The translations under genes were made by a program, and so were the position numbers. The notes under the pieces were generated by a model, which did not search any database, was not told the DNA's origin, and saw only the letters and a program-made list of their open reading frames with translations. A DNA stretch of 64,000 bases from Pseudomonadota bacterium (GTDB lineage: Bacteria > Pseudomonadota > Alphaproteobacteria > Acetobacterales > Acetobacteraceae), in NCBI GenBank assembly GCA_021849425.1, contig JAJZSY010000010.1:1-64000 (forward strand), in the 5' to 3' direction. Below, in pieces: positions 1-8,222 of this stretch (position 1 is the first letter of the stretch; each line of letters begins with the position of its first letter).

Positions 1-2
1 GG

Positions 3-971
3 ATGATGCCGGACGGGCTGGAGCGGGTGTTCTTCACCGATTCCGGCTCGGTCGCGGTGGAGGTGGCGATGAAGGTCGCGGTGCAGGCGCGGCTCAATCG
101 CGGCGAGCGCGGGCGGCACAAATTCCTCGCCTTCCGCGACGGATATCATGGCGACACGCTGGCGACGATGGCGGTGTGCGACCCGGAGGAAGGGATGCAC
201 GCGCTGTTCGCCGGGCTGTTGCAGGAGCATGTGATCGCGCCCCTGCCCCGGGATGCGGCGACGGAGGCCGCGTTCGCGGCGCTGCTGGAGCGGCACGCGG
301 ATGAGCTCGCGGGGATCATCGTCGAGCCGCTGGTGCAGGGGGCGGGCGGCATGGTGTTTCACGACGAGGCCGTGCTGCGGACGCTGCGGACGGCGGCGGA
401 CAGGTATGGGCTGACGCTGATCTTCGACGAGATCTTCACCGGGTTCGGGCGGACCGGAACGATGTTCGCCTTCGAGCAGGCGGGGGTGACGCCGGATATC
501 GTCACCTTGTCGAAGGCGCTGACGGGCGGGACCTCGCCGCTGGCGGCAACCGTGGTGCACCGCGACCTGTACGAGGCGTTTCTCGGCGAAGACCCGATGA
601 AGGCGCTGATGCACGGGCCGACCTTCATGGCCAATCCGCTCGGCTGCGCTGCGGCGAATGCCTCGCTCGATTTGTTCGAGACCGAGGACCGGCTGGGGCA
701 GGCCACGCAAATCGGGGCCTGGCTGCGCGAGGGGCTGGAGTCGTGCCGGGGGCTGCCGGGCGTGGTCGATGTGCGGGTGAAGGGGGCGATCGGCGTGGTG
801 CAGCTGGAGCGGAGCAAAAATCCGGCGGGGTTGCGGGAGCGGTTCGTCGCGCGCGGGGCGTGGATCCGGCCGTTCCGCGACATCGTCTATCTCACCCCGG
901 CGCTGACCATCGCGCAGGACGAACTGGCGCGCCTGACCGGGGCGATCAGGGACGTTCTGGTCGCGGGCTGA
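3..971 (+). CDS. bioA: Adenosylmethionine-8-amino-7-oxononanoate aminotransferase, 5'-truncated by the window edge
   Basis: PLP-dependent class-III aminotransferase of biotin synthesis, converting KAPA to DAPA with S-adenosylmethionine as amino donor. The visible 322 residues carry the class-III core: a GSVAVEVAMK segment near the start, DGYHGDT around residue 46, IFDEIFTGFGRTG around residue 140, and the PLP-lysine context TLSKALTGG around residue 168, followed by GPTFMANPLGCAAANA, typical of BioA. Full-length BioA proteins are about 420-430 residues, so roughly the first 100 residues lie upstream of base 1 and the first ATG here is not the true start. A GC-rich hairpin follows the stop. Identification is good at family level; I rank BioA over other class-III transaminases because of the GPTFMANPL segment. 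Confidence 0.85.
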   Translation: MMPDGLERVFFTDSGSVAVEVAMKVAVQARLNRGERGRHKFLAFRDGYHGDTLATMAVCDPEEGMHALFAGLLQEHVIAPLPRDAATEAAFAALLERHADELAGIIVEPLVQGAGGMVFHDEAVLRTLRTAADRYGLTLIFDEIFTGFGRTGTMFAFEQAGVTPDIVTLSKALTGGTSPLAATVVHRDLYEAFLGEDPMKALMHGPTFMANPLGCAAANASLDLFETEDRLGQATQIGAWLREGLESCRGLPGVVDVRVKGAIGVVQLERSKNPAGLRERFVARGAWIRPFRDIVYLTPALTIAQDELARLTGAIRDVLVAG

Positions 972-984
972 ACGTCCGATCCCG

Positions 985-1009
985 CGCCCCCTCGCCATCC
1001 GAGGGGGCG
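985..1009 (+). terminator. GC-rich hairpin after bioA
   Basis: Perfect 10-bp stem CGCCCCCTCG / CGAGGGGGCG with a 5-nt loop, starting 14 nt after the bioA stop. No T-tract follows, so it may be an RNA-stabilising or Rho-assisted end rather than a classical intrinsic terminator. It lies between bioA and the convergent VIT gene. Confidence 0.45.
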
Positions 1010-1061
1010 GAGGAAGGCCGGTGACGGAAGAGCGTGAAGGGCCGAGGCAGCACGAACACGC

Positions 1062-1757
1062 TTACACTGTGGCGCCAAAAAGATGACCGATCAGGGTGGT
1101 GGCAGCCATGGCAAGGGCACCCCAGAAGGCGACGCGCATCGCCGGTTTGACCATCGGTGCGCCCCCTGCGCGGCCACCGACGGCACCGAGCACGGCAAGG
1201 AAGATGAGGGCGCCGAGACCGATCCCGGCGGTGAGAACTGGCTTCGGCAAGACAACGGCGAGGGTGAGCGGGGCTGCGGCGCCGATGGCGAAGGTGGCGG
1301 CCGAGGCGAGTGCCGCCTGGATCGGATTGGCCGCGGTGAATTCGGTAAGGCCGAGTTCGTCGCGGGCATGGGCGCCAAGCGCGTCATGCGCCATGAGCTG
1401 GGTGGCGACCGCGCCGGCAAGATCAGGGTCGAGACCACGGGCGACGTAGATTGCGGCAAGTTCGGCATGTTCGGATGCGGGATTTTCGGCGAGTTCGGCG
1501 CGCTCCTTGTCGAGTGCGGCGGACTCAGTATCCGCCTGGGAACTGACGGAAACGTATTCGCCGGCGGCCATGGCCATCGCGCCAGCGACCAGCCCGGCGA
1601 CGCCGGCGACCAACGCATCGTGCCGGACCCCGCTGGCCGAGATCACGCCGAGTATAAGGCTGGCGGTTGAGATGATGCCGTCATTGGCGCCGAGCACAGC
1701 GGCGCGGAGCCAGCCGGTACGGCCAAGGAGGTGAAATTCCGGATGGGGAAGATGCAT
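1062..1757 (-). CDS. VIT1/CCC1-family iron/manganese transporter
   Basis: A 231-residue protein of the vacuolar iron transporter family. The signature WLRAAVLGANDGIISTASLILGV stands at residues about 16-40. Small-residue-rich membrane segments follow (VAGVAGLVAGAMAMAAGEYVSVSSQ, with the family's MAxGEYxSVxSQ motif), then a charged middle region rich in Glu (DKERAELAENPASEHAELAAIY) that in the family binds metal, and three C-terminal membrane helices. The expected role is to move Fe2+ or Mn2+ across the inner membrane, probably as a proton-coupled exporter in bacteria. It stands alone, convergent with bioA, with 119 bp separating it from the next minus-strand gene. Confidence 0.9.
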   Translation of the reverse strand: MHLPHPEFHLLGRTGWLRAAVLGANDGIISTASLILGVISASGVRHDALVAGVAGLVAGAMAMAAGEYVSVSSQADTESAALDKERAELAENPASEHAELAAIYVARGLDPDLAGAVATQLMAHDALGAHARDELGLTEFTAANPIQAALASAATFAIGAAAPLTLAVVLPKPVLTAGIGLGALIFLAVLGAVGGRAGGAPMVKPAMRVAFWGALAMAATTLIGHLFGATV

Positions 1758-1876
1758 TTCGTATCCTTCGCTGCGCGGCCCGGATGGTGTGATGTAACAA
1801 CAGCAGCACAGATTTTGGACAGGATAGCGCCGTTCGCTGCGTCATTGAAGATGAACAGAAGCGGGGCAGGCGAAGC

Positions 1877-3019
1877 TCAGCCGGCACCCGGCGGCACGAC
1901 CGCGGGCAGCCTCACAGCTTCGCGGCCGGCACGGTTGAGCCAACGGCGCAATGGCACATCATAGAACCGGCCCGCCGCCCAGGCGAGGCCGATCGAGGCC
2001 AGGGCCGCAAGAAGTGCGAGTTCTGGAGCAAGGCGATGCAAGTGATGATTCGCGAGGTCCGCGAGCCCGGCGACCAGCGGGTAATGCAGGACGTAGAGCG
2101 GATAAGAGAGCGCTCCGAGCCATTTCCAGACCGGATCAAGACGGCGGCTGGGCGTGGCGAGTGCGCCGGCAGCGACCAGGGCCGGAAAAGCGAGCAGCAC
2201 CGCCGCGATATCGAACCAGGCACCCAGCGGCAATGGCGCGGCGAGGAGCAGGAGAAGCAGCGGCACCGTGGCGTGCGCGGCGGTGCGCCAGGCGGCGCGC
2301 GCCGGCGCCGCGGCGGGGGATGGAAGAATGGCACGGCGCATCAACAGGCCGACAGAGAAGGGGAAGACCACCCGCGCCGCTGCGGCCCAAAGATCGATCC
2401 AGCGATAGCCGGCATTCAGCCCGTGATAATGCAACGCGGTAGCGCCCATCAGCACGGCGCCGAGAAGGCAGGTGGCGAGAAGGCTGGCGCGCGTGAGCCA
2501 GCGGAAGCACAAAGCGTAGAGAATGTTCACCATCAACTCGATCGATAGCGACCATAGCGGCGTGTCGAGCGGGAAAGCCCAGGGGCGGAAGCCAAGGAGG
2601 GATCGGGTGGGCAGCAGCAGCGCGTTTGCCAGCGCTGCCCGCAGGACGGCGCTGGCGCCGGGACCGCCGGGGGCGGTGGCAGCAACGAGATAGCCGGCGG
2701 TGCCGAACAGCACACCGAGCCCCGCAAGGGGATAAAGCCGAATCAGCCGCAAGCGCAGGAAGCCGGGAAAGCTCATGCCGCCGCGCAACTGCCGGTCATA
2801 GGCGTGAGCGATGACAAACCCGCTGAGCATGAAGAAGAAATCGACGGCGAGATAGCCGTGGACGGGCTTGAACGGCAGACGGAAATATTCCGTGACGTGA
2901 AATGCCAGCACGGTAACCGCGGCGATGCCTCGCATACCGTCGAGGACGAGATAATGCGTGGTCTGGTCGGACTGGCGGGCCGATATGTCGCGCAGGGCCT
3001 GGATGGCGGCTCTCCTCAC
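1877..3019 (-). CDS. Acyltransferase-3 (OafA/YrhL-like) integral membrane protein
   Basis: A 380-residue multi-spanning protein of the acyltransferase-3 family, which transfers acetyl or other acyl groups to surface or secreted glycans. The N-terminus shows the family hallmark YLVLDGMRGIAAVTVLAFHVTEYF (residues about 23-46, with the conserved His) and then GYLAVDFFFMLSGFVIAHAYDRQ with the FFxLSGF motif. About ten hydrophobic segments follow, including LPTRSLLGFRPWAFPLDTPLWSLSIELMVNILYALCFRWL (the WSLSxE motif). It is the first gene of a surface-glycan island that includes a second acyltransferase-3 at 4184. The region upstream (3020-3133) is strikingly AT-rich. Confidence 0.9.
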   Translation of the reverse strand: MRRAAIQALRDISARQSDQTTHYLVLDGMRGIAAVTVLAFHVTEYFRLPFKPVHGYLAVDFFFMLSGFVIAHAYDRQLRGGMSFPGFLRLRLIRLYPLAGLGVLFGTAGYLVAATAPGGPGASAVLRAALANALLLPTRSLLGFRPWAFPLDTPLWSLSIELMVNILYALCFRWLTRASLLATCLLGAVLMGATALHYHGLNAGYRWIDLWAAAARVVFPFSVGLLMRRAILPSPAAAPARAAWRTAAHATVPLLLLLLAAPLPLGAWFDIAAVLLAFPALVAAGALATPSRRLDPVWKWLGALSYPLYVLHYPLVAGLADLANHHLHRLAPELALLAALASIGLAWAAGRFYDVPLRRWLNRAGREAVRLPAVVPPGAG

Positions 3020-3133
3020 CCCGACACGCCATCAAAGCATCAGGGTTGCTTAAAAAATGATAATAAATACGAAATTATTTTTTTAGAGTAATTTTTTTGA
3101 TCCAACAACACTGTCTGTCGAGACGTGCATAAT
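3020..3133. promoter_or_regulatory. AT-rich intergenic region upstream of the acyltransferase gene
   Basis: A short region with long A and T runs (about 3047-3100) in an otherwise very GC-rich sequence. It lies upstream of the minus-strand acyltransferase and downstream of the GH16 gene. The composition suggests a promoter and a target for an AT-binding silencer such as a MucR/Ros-type protein; that is inference. Confidence 0.4.
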
Positions 3134-4015
3134 TTAATTTTCACGATCGCGTGGCCACGGCCGGTCGCGCTGCCAGACCTTGATCTGGCGGATGCGCAGG
3201 GTCAGCGGCGAGGTGAGGTTGCCAATCGGCCAGCCGCCACCGAGCGCGAGATCGGCCAGCATATACATTGGCTGGCGGTATTGCGGCGGCGTCGGGGTCG
3301 ACCAGAAACGGCGGCGGTTGAGATAGAAACTCGTGGTCCGTGGCGTGATCAGCACCCCGAAACGATTGAACCGGGAGGTCAGCAGACCGGCCGGAACCCG
3401 AACCAGTCGGCTGCGCAGCAGGGCGTTGCGGCCGCGCACCCAGACATGCTCGGTGGCATGGAAGTAGCGCGGAAAGCCGCCGTAATACTCGATCACGTCG
3501 ATCTCGTCGGCGAAGTCGCGCTTGTCCATGCCGATCAGCCAGAACGCCGGCCAGGTCCCCATTCCACCCGGCAATTCCGCTGTCATTTCGAAATATCCGT
3601 ATTTCTGGGTGAATCCGGCATGCGGATCATTGTCCCGATAGGCCGAGCTGATCAGCCCGGAACGCCACTTTCCTCCTGCCGTTTTGCTGGCGATGATGGA
3701 AAGCCCTTGCGGGGTGATACGGAACACTTCCGGCGAGGGATTGGCGAAGGCGGCGTCGCCGAAATCGCCTCCCCAGGGCGTGTGGGCGCTCCATACCGTA
3801 TCGGGCCCATGGGCTGAGAGGCTGAGGGTCTGGAAGCGGTCGAGGAATGTGACGTGATAGACGGACAGGTCAATCCGCGTGCCGCCCCCTGCCCTTCCCA
3901 TACTGCCACGCAACGCGACCACGGCCGCGAGAGCGACGCAAAATCCCGCGAATGCCGCATAGCTCAGGCCACGGAGGGAAGGCCGCAAGGAGAGGAAAAG
4001 GTTGGGCACCCGCAC
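3134..4015 (-). CDS. Glycoside hydrolase family 16 (membrane-anchored or secreted beta-glucanase / exopolysaccharide depolymerase)
   Basis: A 293-residue protein with one hydrophobic N-terminal segment (residues about 17-40, a signal or anchor) and a GH16 jelly-roll domain. The catalytic signature DEIDVIEYYGG fits the family pattern E-[ILV]-D-x-x-E, in which the first Glu is the nucleophile and the last the acid/base. Upstream motifs such as GYFEMTAELPGGMGTWPAFWLIG are also typical. Bacterial GH16 enzymes beside glycan genes usually trim or release exopolysaccharides, as ExsH/ExoK do in rhizobia. It lies divergent from the second acyltransferase gene across an AT-rich region. The substrate cannot be told from sequence. 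Confidence 0.88.
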   Translation of the reverse strand: MRVPNLFLSLRPSLRGLSYAAFAGFCVALAAVVALRGSMGRAGGGTRIDLSVYHVTFLDRFQTLSLSAHGPDTVWSAHTPWGGDFGDAAFANPSPEVFRITPQGLSIIASKTAGGKWRSGLISSAYRDNDPHAGFTQKYGYFEMTAELPGGMGTWPAFWLIGMDKRDFADEIDVIEYYGGFPRYFHATEHVWVRGRNALLRSRLVRVPAGLLTSRFNRFGVLITPRTTSFYLNRRRFWSTPTPPQYRQPMYMLADLALGGGWPIGNLTSPLTLRIRQIKVWQRDRPWPRDREN

Positions 4016-4183
4016 TTGGTGGCAAATCGCGTGACATTTGGCAAACAGTCAGCCGTCTGTTCAAAAAAAGTAAAATTATAAAAAAATCTAATTATTTTTA
4101 TTGCGATGTTGTTAATTTAAATTTATTTCGGTTGCGGCGACATGGCTCGGTCGGCCCACAAACGGTGACAGACAGGACACAGC
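4016..4183. promoter_or_regulatory. Divergent, strongly AT-rich promoter region between GH16 and acyltransferase genes
   Basis: Contains a run of A/T-rich sequence from about 4062 to 4132 with almost no G or C, between two divergent genes of a surface-glycan cluster. It must hold both promoters. A MucR/Ros-type or other AT-hook regulator is a plausible partner, by analogy with rhizobial exopolysaccharide genes. Confidence 0.45.
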
Positions 4184-5311
4184 GTGAGGACCACCTCGAT
4201 ATCTGGCCGTATGGCGGAAACTGGCGGCCGCAGCAGCGGTTTCGACGACCTGCGACTGATTCTGGCAGTGTCTGTAGTCGTTCTGCACGTCGCCGCGGTA
4301 TCGAACGGGATGCAGGCGGAAATGGCGGTGTTTCTGAGCCCGCTGCGCCCGCTCGTGCGGTTCATCCTGCCGGCTTTTTTCGCACTCAGCGGCTTCCTCG
4401 TGGCCGGGAGTCTGGCGCGATGCCGCACCGTGGCGCTGTTTCTCGGGCTGCGGGGGTTGCGGGTGATGCCCGCCCTGACCTTCAAGGTCTTGCTGGCGGC
4501 CCTCGTGCTCGGACCTCTGGCGACGCGCGACACGCTTGGACGATATTTCCATAGCCCCAGTCTCTACACCTATCTGCTGAACATCGTCGGCAGCGTGCAT
4601 TTCGGGCTGCCAGGCGTATTTATCGACAACCCGCTGCCTGGGGTGGTGAACGGGCAACTCTGGACCATTCCCTTCGAGGTGGCGAGCTATGTCGTGCTCG
4701 CCGGGCTGGCTGTGCTGGGGCTAAGCCGCAGGCGAAGCCTTGCGCCGGCCGCGGCGGTGGGGATGACCTTCGCATATCTGGCCACAACCCTGATACGGCA
4801 TGGCGGGGTGCTGGTGCCGGTACCGGGCATGCCCAACGGCGCGCTTCTCATTGTCTGCTCGCTCTGGGGGGTCAGCCTCTACCAGTATCGGGATATCGTA
4901 CCGTATTCGCGGCCGCTCTGCCTCGTCGCGACGGCGGTGGCGGCGTCCTGCCTCGGCTTCATACCCTATGGCGACTTCCTTGCGCCGCTGCCCGCCGCCT
5001 ATGTCACGGTCTATCTGGGGCTCAGAAATCCGAAGCGCCGGTGGCTGGGCAAAGCCGACTATTCCTATGGCATCTATCTCTCAAGCTTCATGATCCAGCA
5101 GGCGTGCTGGCAGTTCCTGCCAGCGGCGCGCAGCTGGGAAGGCAATCTTCTGATCGCGCTGCCGCTCTCGGTTGGGGCGGCTGCAATATCGTGGCATTTC
5201 ATCGAGAAACCGGCGCTAGATCTGCGCCACGCACTGCGCGAGATCGAGACGGCGTGGCTCGAACGCCAGGCGCGGCGCGCCGACGCCAGCCTGCCGGCAG
5301 AGGCCGACTGA
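4184..5311 (+). CDS. Acyltransferase-3 family membrane protein
   Basis: A 375-residue acyltransferase-3 protein, the second in this cluster. It opens with FDDLRLILAVSVVVLHVAAVSNG (conserved His in the first membrane helix) and continues with FILPAFFALSGFLVAGSLARC (the FFALSGF motif) and GVVNGQLWTIPFEVASYVVLAG (the LWTIPFE motif). It ends in a basic/acidic cytoplasmic tail. The likely role is O-acylation of a polysaccharide made by the neighbouring genes. The longest reading starts at a GTG at 4184 preceded by a weak AGGA; an in-frame ATG at 4211 is the alternative. UDP-galactopyranose mutase begins 35 nt downstream, so co-transcription is likely. Confidence 0.88.
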   Translation: MRTTSISGRMAETGGRSSGFDDLRLILAVSVVVLHVAAVSNGMQAEMAVFLSPLRPLVRFILPAFFALSGFLVAGSLARCRTVALFLGLRGLRVMPALTFKVLLAALVLGPLATRDTLGRYFHSPSLYTYLLNIVGSVHFGLPGVFIDNPLPGVVNGQLWTIPFEVASYVVLAGLAVLGLSRRRSLAPAAAVGMTFAYLATTLIRHGGVLVPVPGMPNGALLIVCSLWGVSLYQYRDIVPYSRPLCLVATAVAASCLGFIPYGDFLAPLPAAYVTVYLGLRNPKRRWLGKADYSYGIYLSSFMIQQACWQFLPAARSWEGNLLIALPLSVGAAAISWHFIEKPALDLRHALREIETAWLERQARRADASLPAEAD

Positions 5312-5346
5312 GCGTGTCGGGGCACAGGATGGGCAAGGGAGCGGAT

Positions 5347-6477
5347 ATGACGATTCTGGTGGTCGGGGCAGGATTTTCGGGCTCCGTCTATGCGCGCACG
5401 CTGGCCGAGGCGGGATACCGGGTCGTGGTTATCGACCAGCGCCCGCATATCGGCGGCAATGCCTATGACCAGGAGGACGAGAACGGGGTACGGGTGCATG
5501 TCTACGGTCCGCATCTGTTCCATACGCGCTCGGCGCCGGTGCTGGAGTGGATCCGCCGGTTCGGGCAGTTTGTCCCCTACGAGCACAAGGTTCGCGCGAA
5601 GCTGCCGGATGGGCGGATGGCGCCGCTGCCGATCAATCTCGACACCGTCAACATGGTGTTCGGCACGAACTACGAGACCAGCGCCGAGGTGCAGGCGCAT
5701 CTCGCCCGGGTGGCGCTCGATTTTCCGCAGCCCCGCAATGCCGCCGAACATCTCTACGCAACCATCGGCCGCGAGCTGACCGACCTGTTCTTCCGCCCCT
5801 ACACCCGGAAGATGTGGCAGCAGGAGCTGGAGGACATGGCCGCCGCGGTGGTCAAGCGGATTCCGTTGCGCACGGACAGGGTCGATACCTATTTCGCGAG
5901 CGAGGACACGCAACTGATGCCGGTGGACGGCTATACCGCGCTGTTCGGCGAAATTCTCGGGCATCCCGGCATCGAGGTGAGGCTGGGGACCAGATTCGAG
6001 CGGGCGATGCTCAAGGAATTCGCCTTCTGCTTCAACGCGATGCCGATTGACGAGTATTTTGACTTCGAGCTGGGCGACCTGCCCTATCGCTCGATCCGCT
6101 TCCATCACCGCAGCGAGCCAGATGGGCCGCCCCCCCCGGCACCGGTGGTCAATTTCACCGATGACGGACCGTTCACCAGGGAGACGTGGTGGGATGCGCT
6201 GCCCCATCACCGCAGGCGGCAGACCGGGCGGCGCAGCGTGACCACCGAGGAGCCGTGCGATTACCGCGACAACGGGATGGAACGGTATTACCCGGTGCGA
6301 ACCGCGGACGGCCGGTATCAGACGCTGTATGCGGCCTATAAGGATCTGGCCGCGCGCGAGACGCGGATGGAATTCATCGGGCGCTGCGGCACATATCAGT
6401 ATCTGGACATGGACCAGGTCATCAACCAGTCGCTCGCCGGGGCGCGGCGCTGGCTGGCGGCGCAGGGCCGCGGGTGA
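5347..6477 (+). CDS. glf: UDP-galactopyranose mutase
   Basis: A 376-residue FAD enzyme that interconverts UDP-galactopyranose and UDP-galactofuranose, the donor for galactofuranose in surface glycans. The N-terminal FAD-binding motif ILVVGAGFSGSVYARTLAEAG starts at residue 3, followed by DQRPHIGGNAYDQEDENGV and VHVYGPHLFHT, which are specific to this family. Later family segments include FFRPYTRKMWQ and the C-terminal NGMERYYPV and YQTLYAAYKDLA. I chose the ATG at 5347 because it places the dinucleotide motif at the usual position; an in-frame ATG at 5329 would add six residues. The GMC oxidoreductase gene starts 4 nt after the stop, so the pair is probably translationally coupled. Confidence 0.93.
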   Translation: MTILVVGAGFSGSVYARTLAEAGYRVVVIDQRPHIGGNAYDQEDENGVRVHVYGPHLFHTRSAPVLEWIRRFGQFVPYEHKVRAKLPDGRMAPLPINLDTVNMVFGTNYETSAEVQAHLARVALDFPQPRNAAEHLYATIGRELTDLFFRPYTRKMWQQELEDMAAAVVKRIPLRTDRVDTYFASEDTQLMPVDGYTALFGEILGHPGIEVRLGTRFERAMLKEFAFCFNAMPIDEYFDFELGDLPYRSIRFHHRSEPDGPPPPAPVVNFTDDGPFTRETWWDALPHHRRRQTGRRSVTTEEPCDYRDNGMERYYPVRTADGRYQTLYAAYKDLAARETRMEFIGRCGTYQYLDMDQVINQSLAGARRWLAAQGRG

Positions 6478-6481
6478 GCGG

Positions 6482-8122
6482 ATGAGAAATTTCCGCGTCC
6501 CGGCGGACCTGCCAGAGGCGGACTGCGCCGCGGATCTGTGCATCGCGGGGACGGGGCCGGCCGGGGCGACGCTGGCGCGGGAGCTTTCCGGGTCGGGTCT
6601 ACGGATCCTGCTCCTGGAAAGCGGCGACGAGACGCGACAGGTCGAGGCCGACGCGCTCAACGAGGTTGAGCAGGCCGGCTATCCGAGGGTGGAGGATCAG
6701 TGGCTGGTGCGCAACCGCATTCTCGGCGGCACATCGCACACCTGGAGCGGGCGGTGCGTGCCGTTCGATGACATCGATTTCGTGCGCCGCCCCTGGGTGC
6801 CTCATTCAGGCTGGCCTCTGGCGCCGCGCGACCTTGTCCCCTATCTCGACCGCGCCGCCGCCTATCTCGGCCTCGATCCGGGAACCGGATTTTCCGACGC
6901 ACGGTTCTGGGCGCTGGCGGGCCGGCGATGCCCGCTGCCGGAATTCGACCCAACTCTGGTACTTCCGCATCTGTGGCAGTTCTCGCGCGATACGACGAGG
7001 AGGCGGGATTACATGCGCTTCGGCCAGAGGCTGAAGTCGCAACTCGGCGACAATGTCACGCTGGTTACCAATGCGACGCTCTGCGACATCCATCTCGTCC
7101 CATCCTGCGACCGGGTGAGCGGCATCACGCTGGCAGGGCCGGACGGGGCGCGGCGGCGGATCGCCACCGGGATGGTGGCGATCTGCTGCGGCGGGATCGA
7201 AAATGCAAGGCTGCTGCTGAACGCCGACAGCCAAGTGCCGGGCGGCATCGGCAACGGGCGCGATCTGGTGGGGCGGCACCTGATGGATCATTTGCGCGGG
7301 CCGACCGCCACGTTCGCGCTGCGCGGGAGCGCTGCGCTGCGGCGTGTGTTCGGCCATTACCGGCTGAATAACGGACAGGTTTTCGCACTCGGGTGGCGGC
7401 TGAGTCCTGCGTTGCAGGAGGCGGAGGAACTGCTCAACTGCAGCGCCTGGCTGGAGGGACGGATCTCCGCCGATGATCCCTGGAACGCGCTGAAGGCACT
7501 GACCCGCGGGCGCGGTGGGGTGCGGGCCATAGGCCGGGTGACGACCCATGCCGGGTTACTCATGCGCGGAGCACACGACTATCTCGTGCGGCGCATCGGC
7601 CTGCCACGCAAGATCGACCGGCTGGACCTCGTTTGCATGGTCGAGCAGATGCCGGACCCGAACAGCAGGGTCACGCTATCGGCACGGCGAGATCGGCTCG
7701 GACTGCGGCACGCACGGATAGAGTGGCGGGTAAACCGCCAGGACATCCGAACCATGACGCGGATGACCGCGGCTCTCGGCGCTGAGTTCACCCGGCTCGG
7801 CCTTCCGTCCGCAAGGCCCGACGCCTGGGTGGCGGACAGCGGAACGCTGCCCGAGACATTCCGTGATGTCGCACACCCGACCGGAACCACGAGGATGGGG
7901 CGCTCGCCGGCTGACAGCGTGGTCGACCCAGACTGCCAGATACACGGGGTCGCCGGGCTGTTCGTTGCGGGAAGCTCGGTGTTCCCGACCTCGAGCCACG
8001 CAAACCCGACGCAAATGATCGTGGCGCTCGCGCTGCGGCTGGCAGACCGGCTGCGCGAGACCGCGCGGCAAGGCAACATGGCCGGCGACCGGGTGCGGGA
8101 TGACGCGGCGGTGGGGATGTAA
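6482..8122 (+). CDS. GMC-type FAD-dependent oxidoreductase
   Basis: A 546-residue flavoprotein of the glucose-methanol-choline group. The N-terminal FAD motif ADLCIAGTGPAGATLARELSGSGLRILLLESG is at residues about 16-48. The RNRILGGTSHTWSGRCVPFDDIDF segment matches the family's GGxSxxW flavin region, and the C-terminal part HPTGTTRMG...VAGLFVAGSSVFPTSSHANPTQMIVALALRLADRL holds the expected catalytic His. No signal peptide is visible. The gene sits 4 nt after UDP-galactopyranose mutase, so an alcohol group of a sugar or lipid intermediate in glycan synthesis is a reasonable but unproved substrate. It is not a polyketide or quinoprotein dehydrogenase. Confidence 0.85.
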   Translation: MRNFRVPADLPEADCAADLCIAGTGPAGATLARELSGSGLRILLLESGDETRQVEADALNEVEQAGYPRVEDQWLVRNRILGGTSHTWSGRCVPFDDIDFVRRPWVPHSGWPLAPRDLVPYLDRAAAYLGLDPGTGFSDARFWALAGRRCPLPEFDPTLVLPHLWQFSRDTTRRRDYMRFGQRLKSQLGDNVTLVTNATLCDIHLVPSCDRVSGITLAGPDGARRRIATGMVAICCGGIENARLLLNADSQVPGGIGNGRDLVGRHLMDHLRGPTATFALRGSAALRRVFGHYRLNNGQVFALGWRLSPALQEAEELLNCSAWLEGRISADDPWNALKALTRGRGGVRAIGRVTTHAGLLMRGAHDYLVRRIGLPRKIDRLDLVCMVEQMPDPNSRVTLSARRDRLGLRHARIEWRVNRQDIRTMTRMTAALGAEFTRLGLPSARPDAWVADSGTLPETFRDVAHPTGTTRMGRSPADSVVDPDCQIHGVAGLFVAGSSVFPTSSHANPTQMIVALALRLADRLRETARQGNMAGDRVRDDAAVGM

Positions 8123-8222
8123 TGGGATATTCGCCTGGATTTGCCGATGTTTCGCTGGTTCCAGCAGGAATTAGCCATTATCTGGATAATCAAATCGTTT
8201 TGAGGATAAGGGTTTCAGCGCC

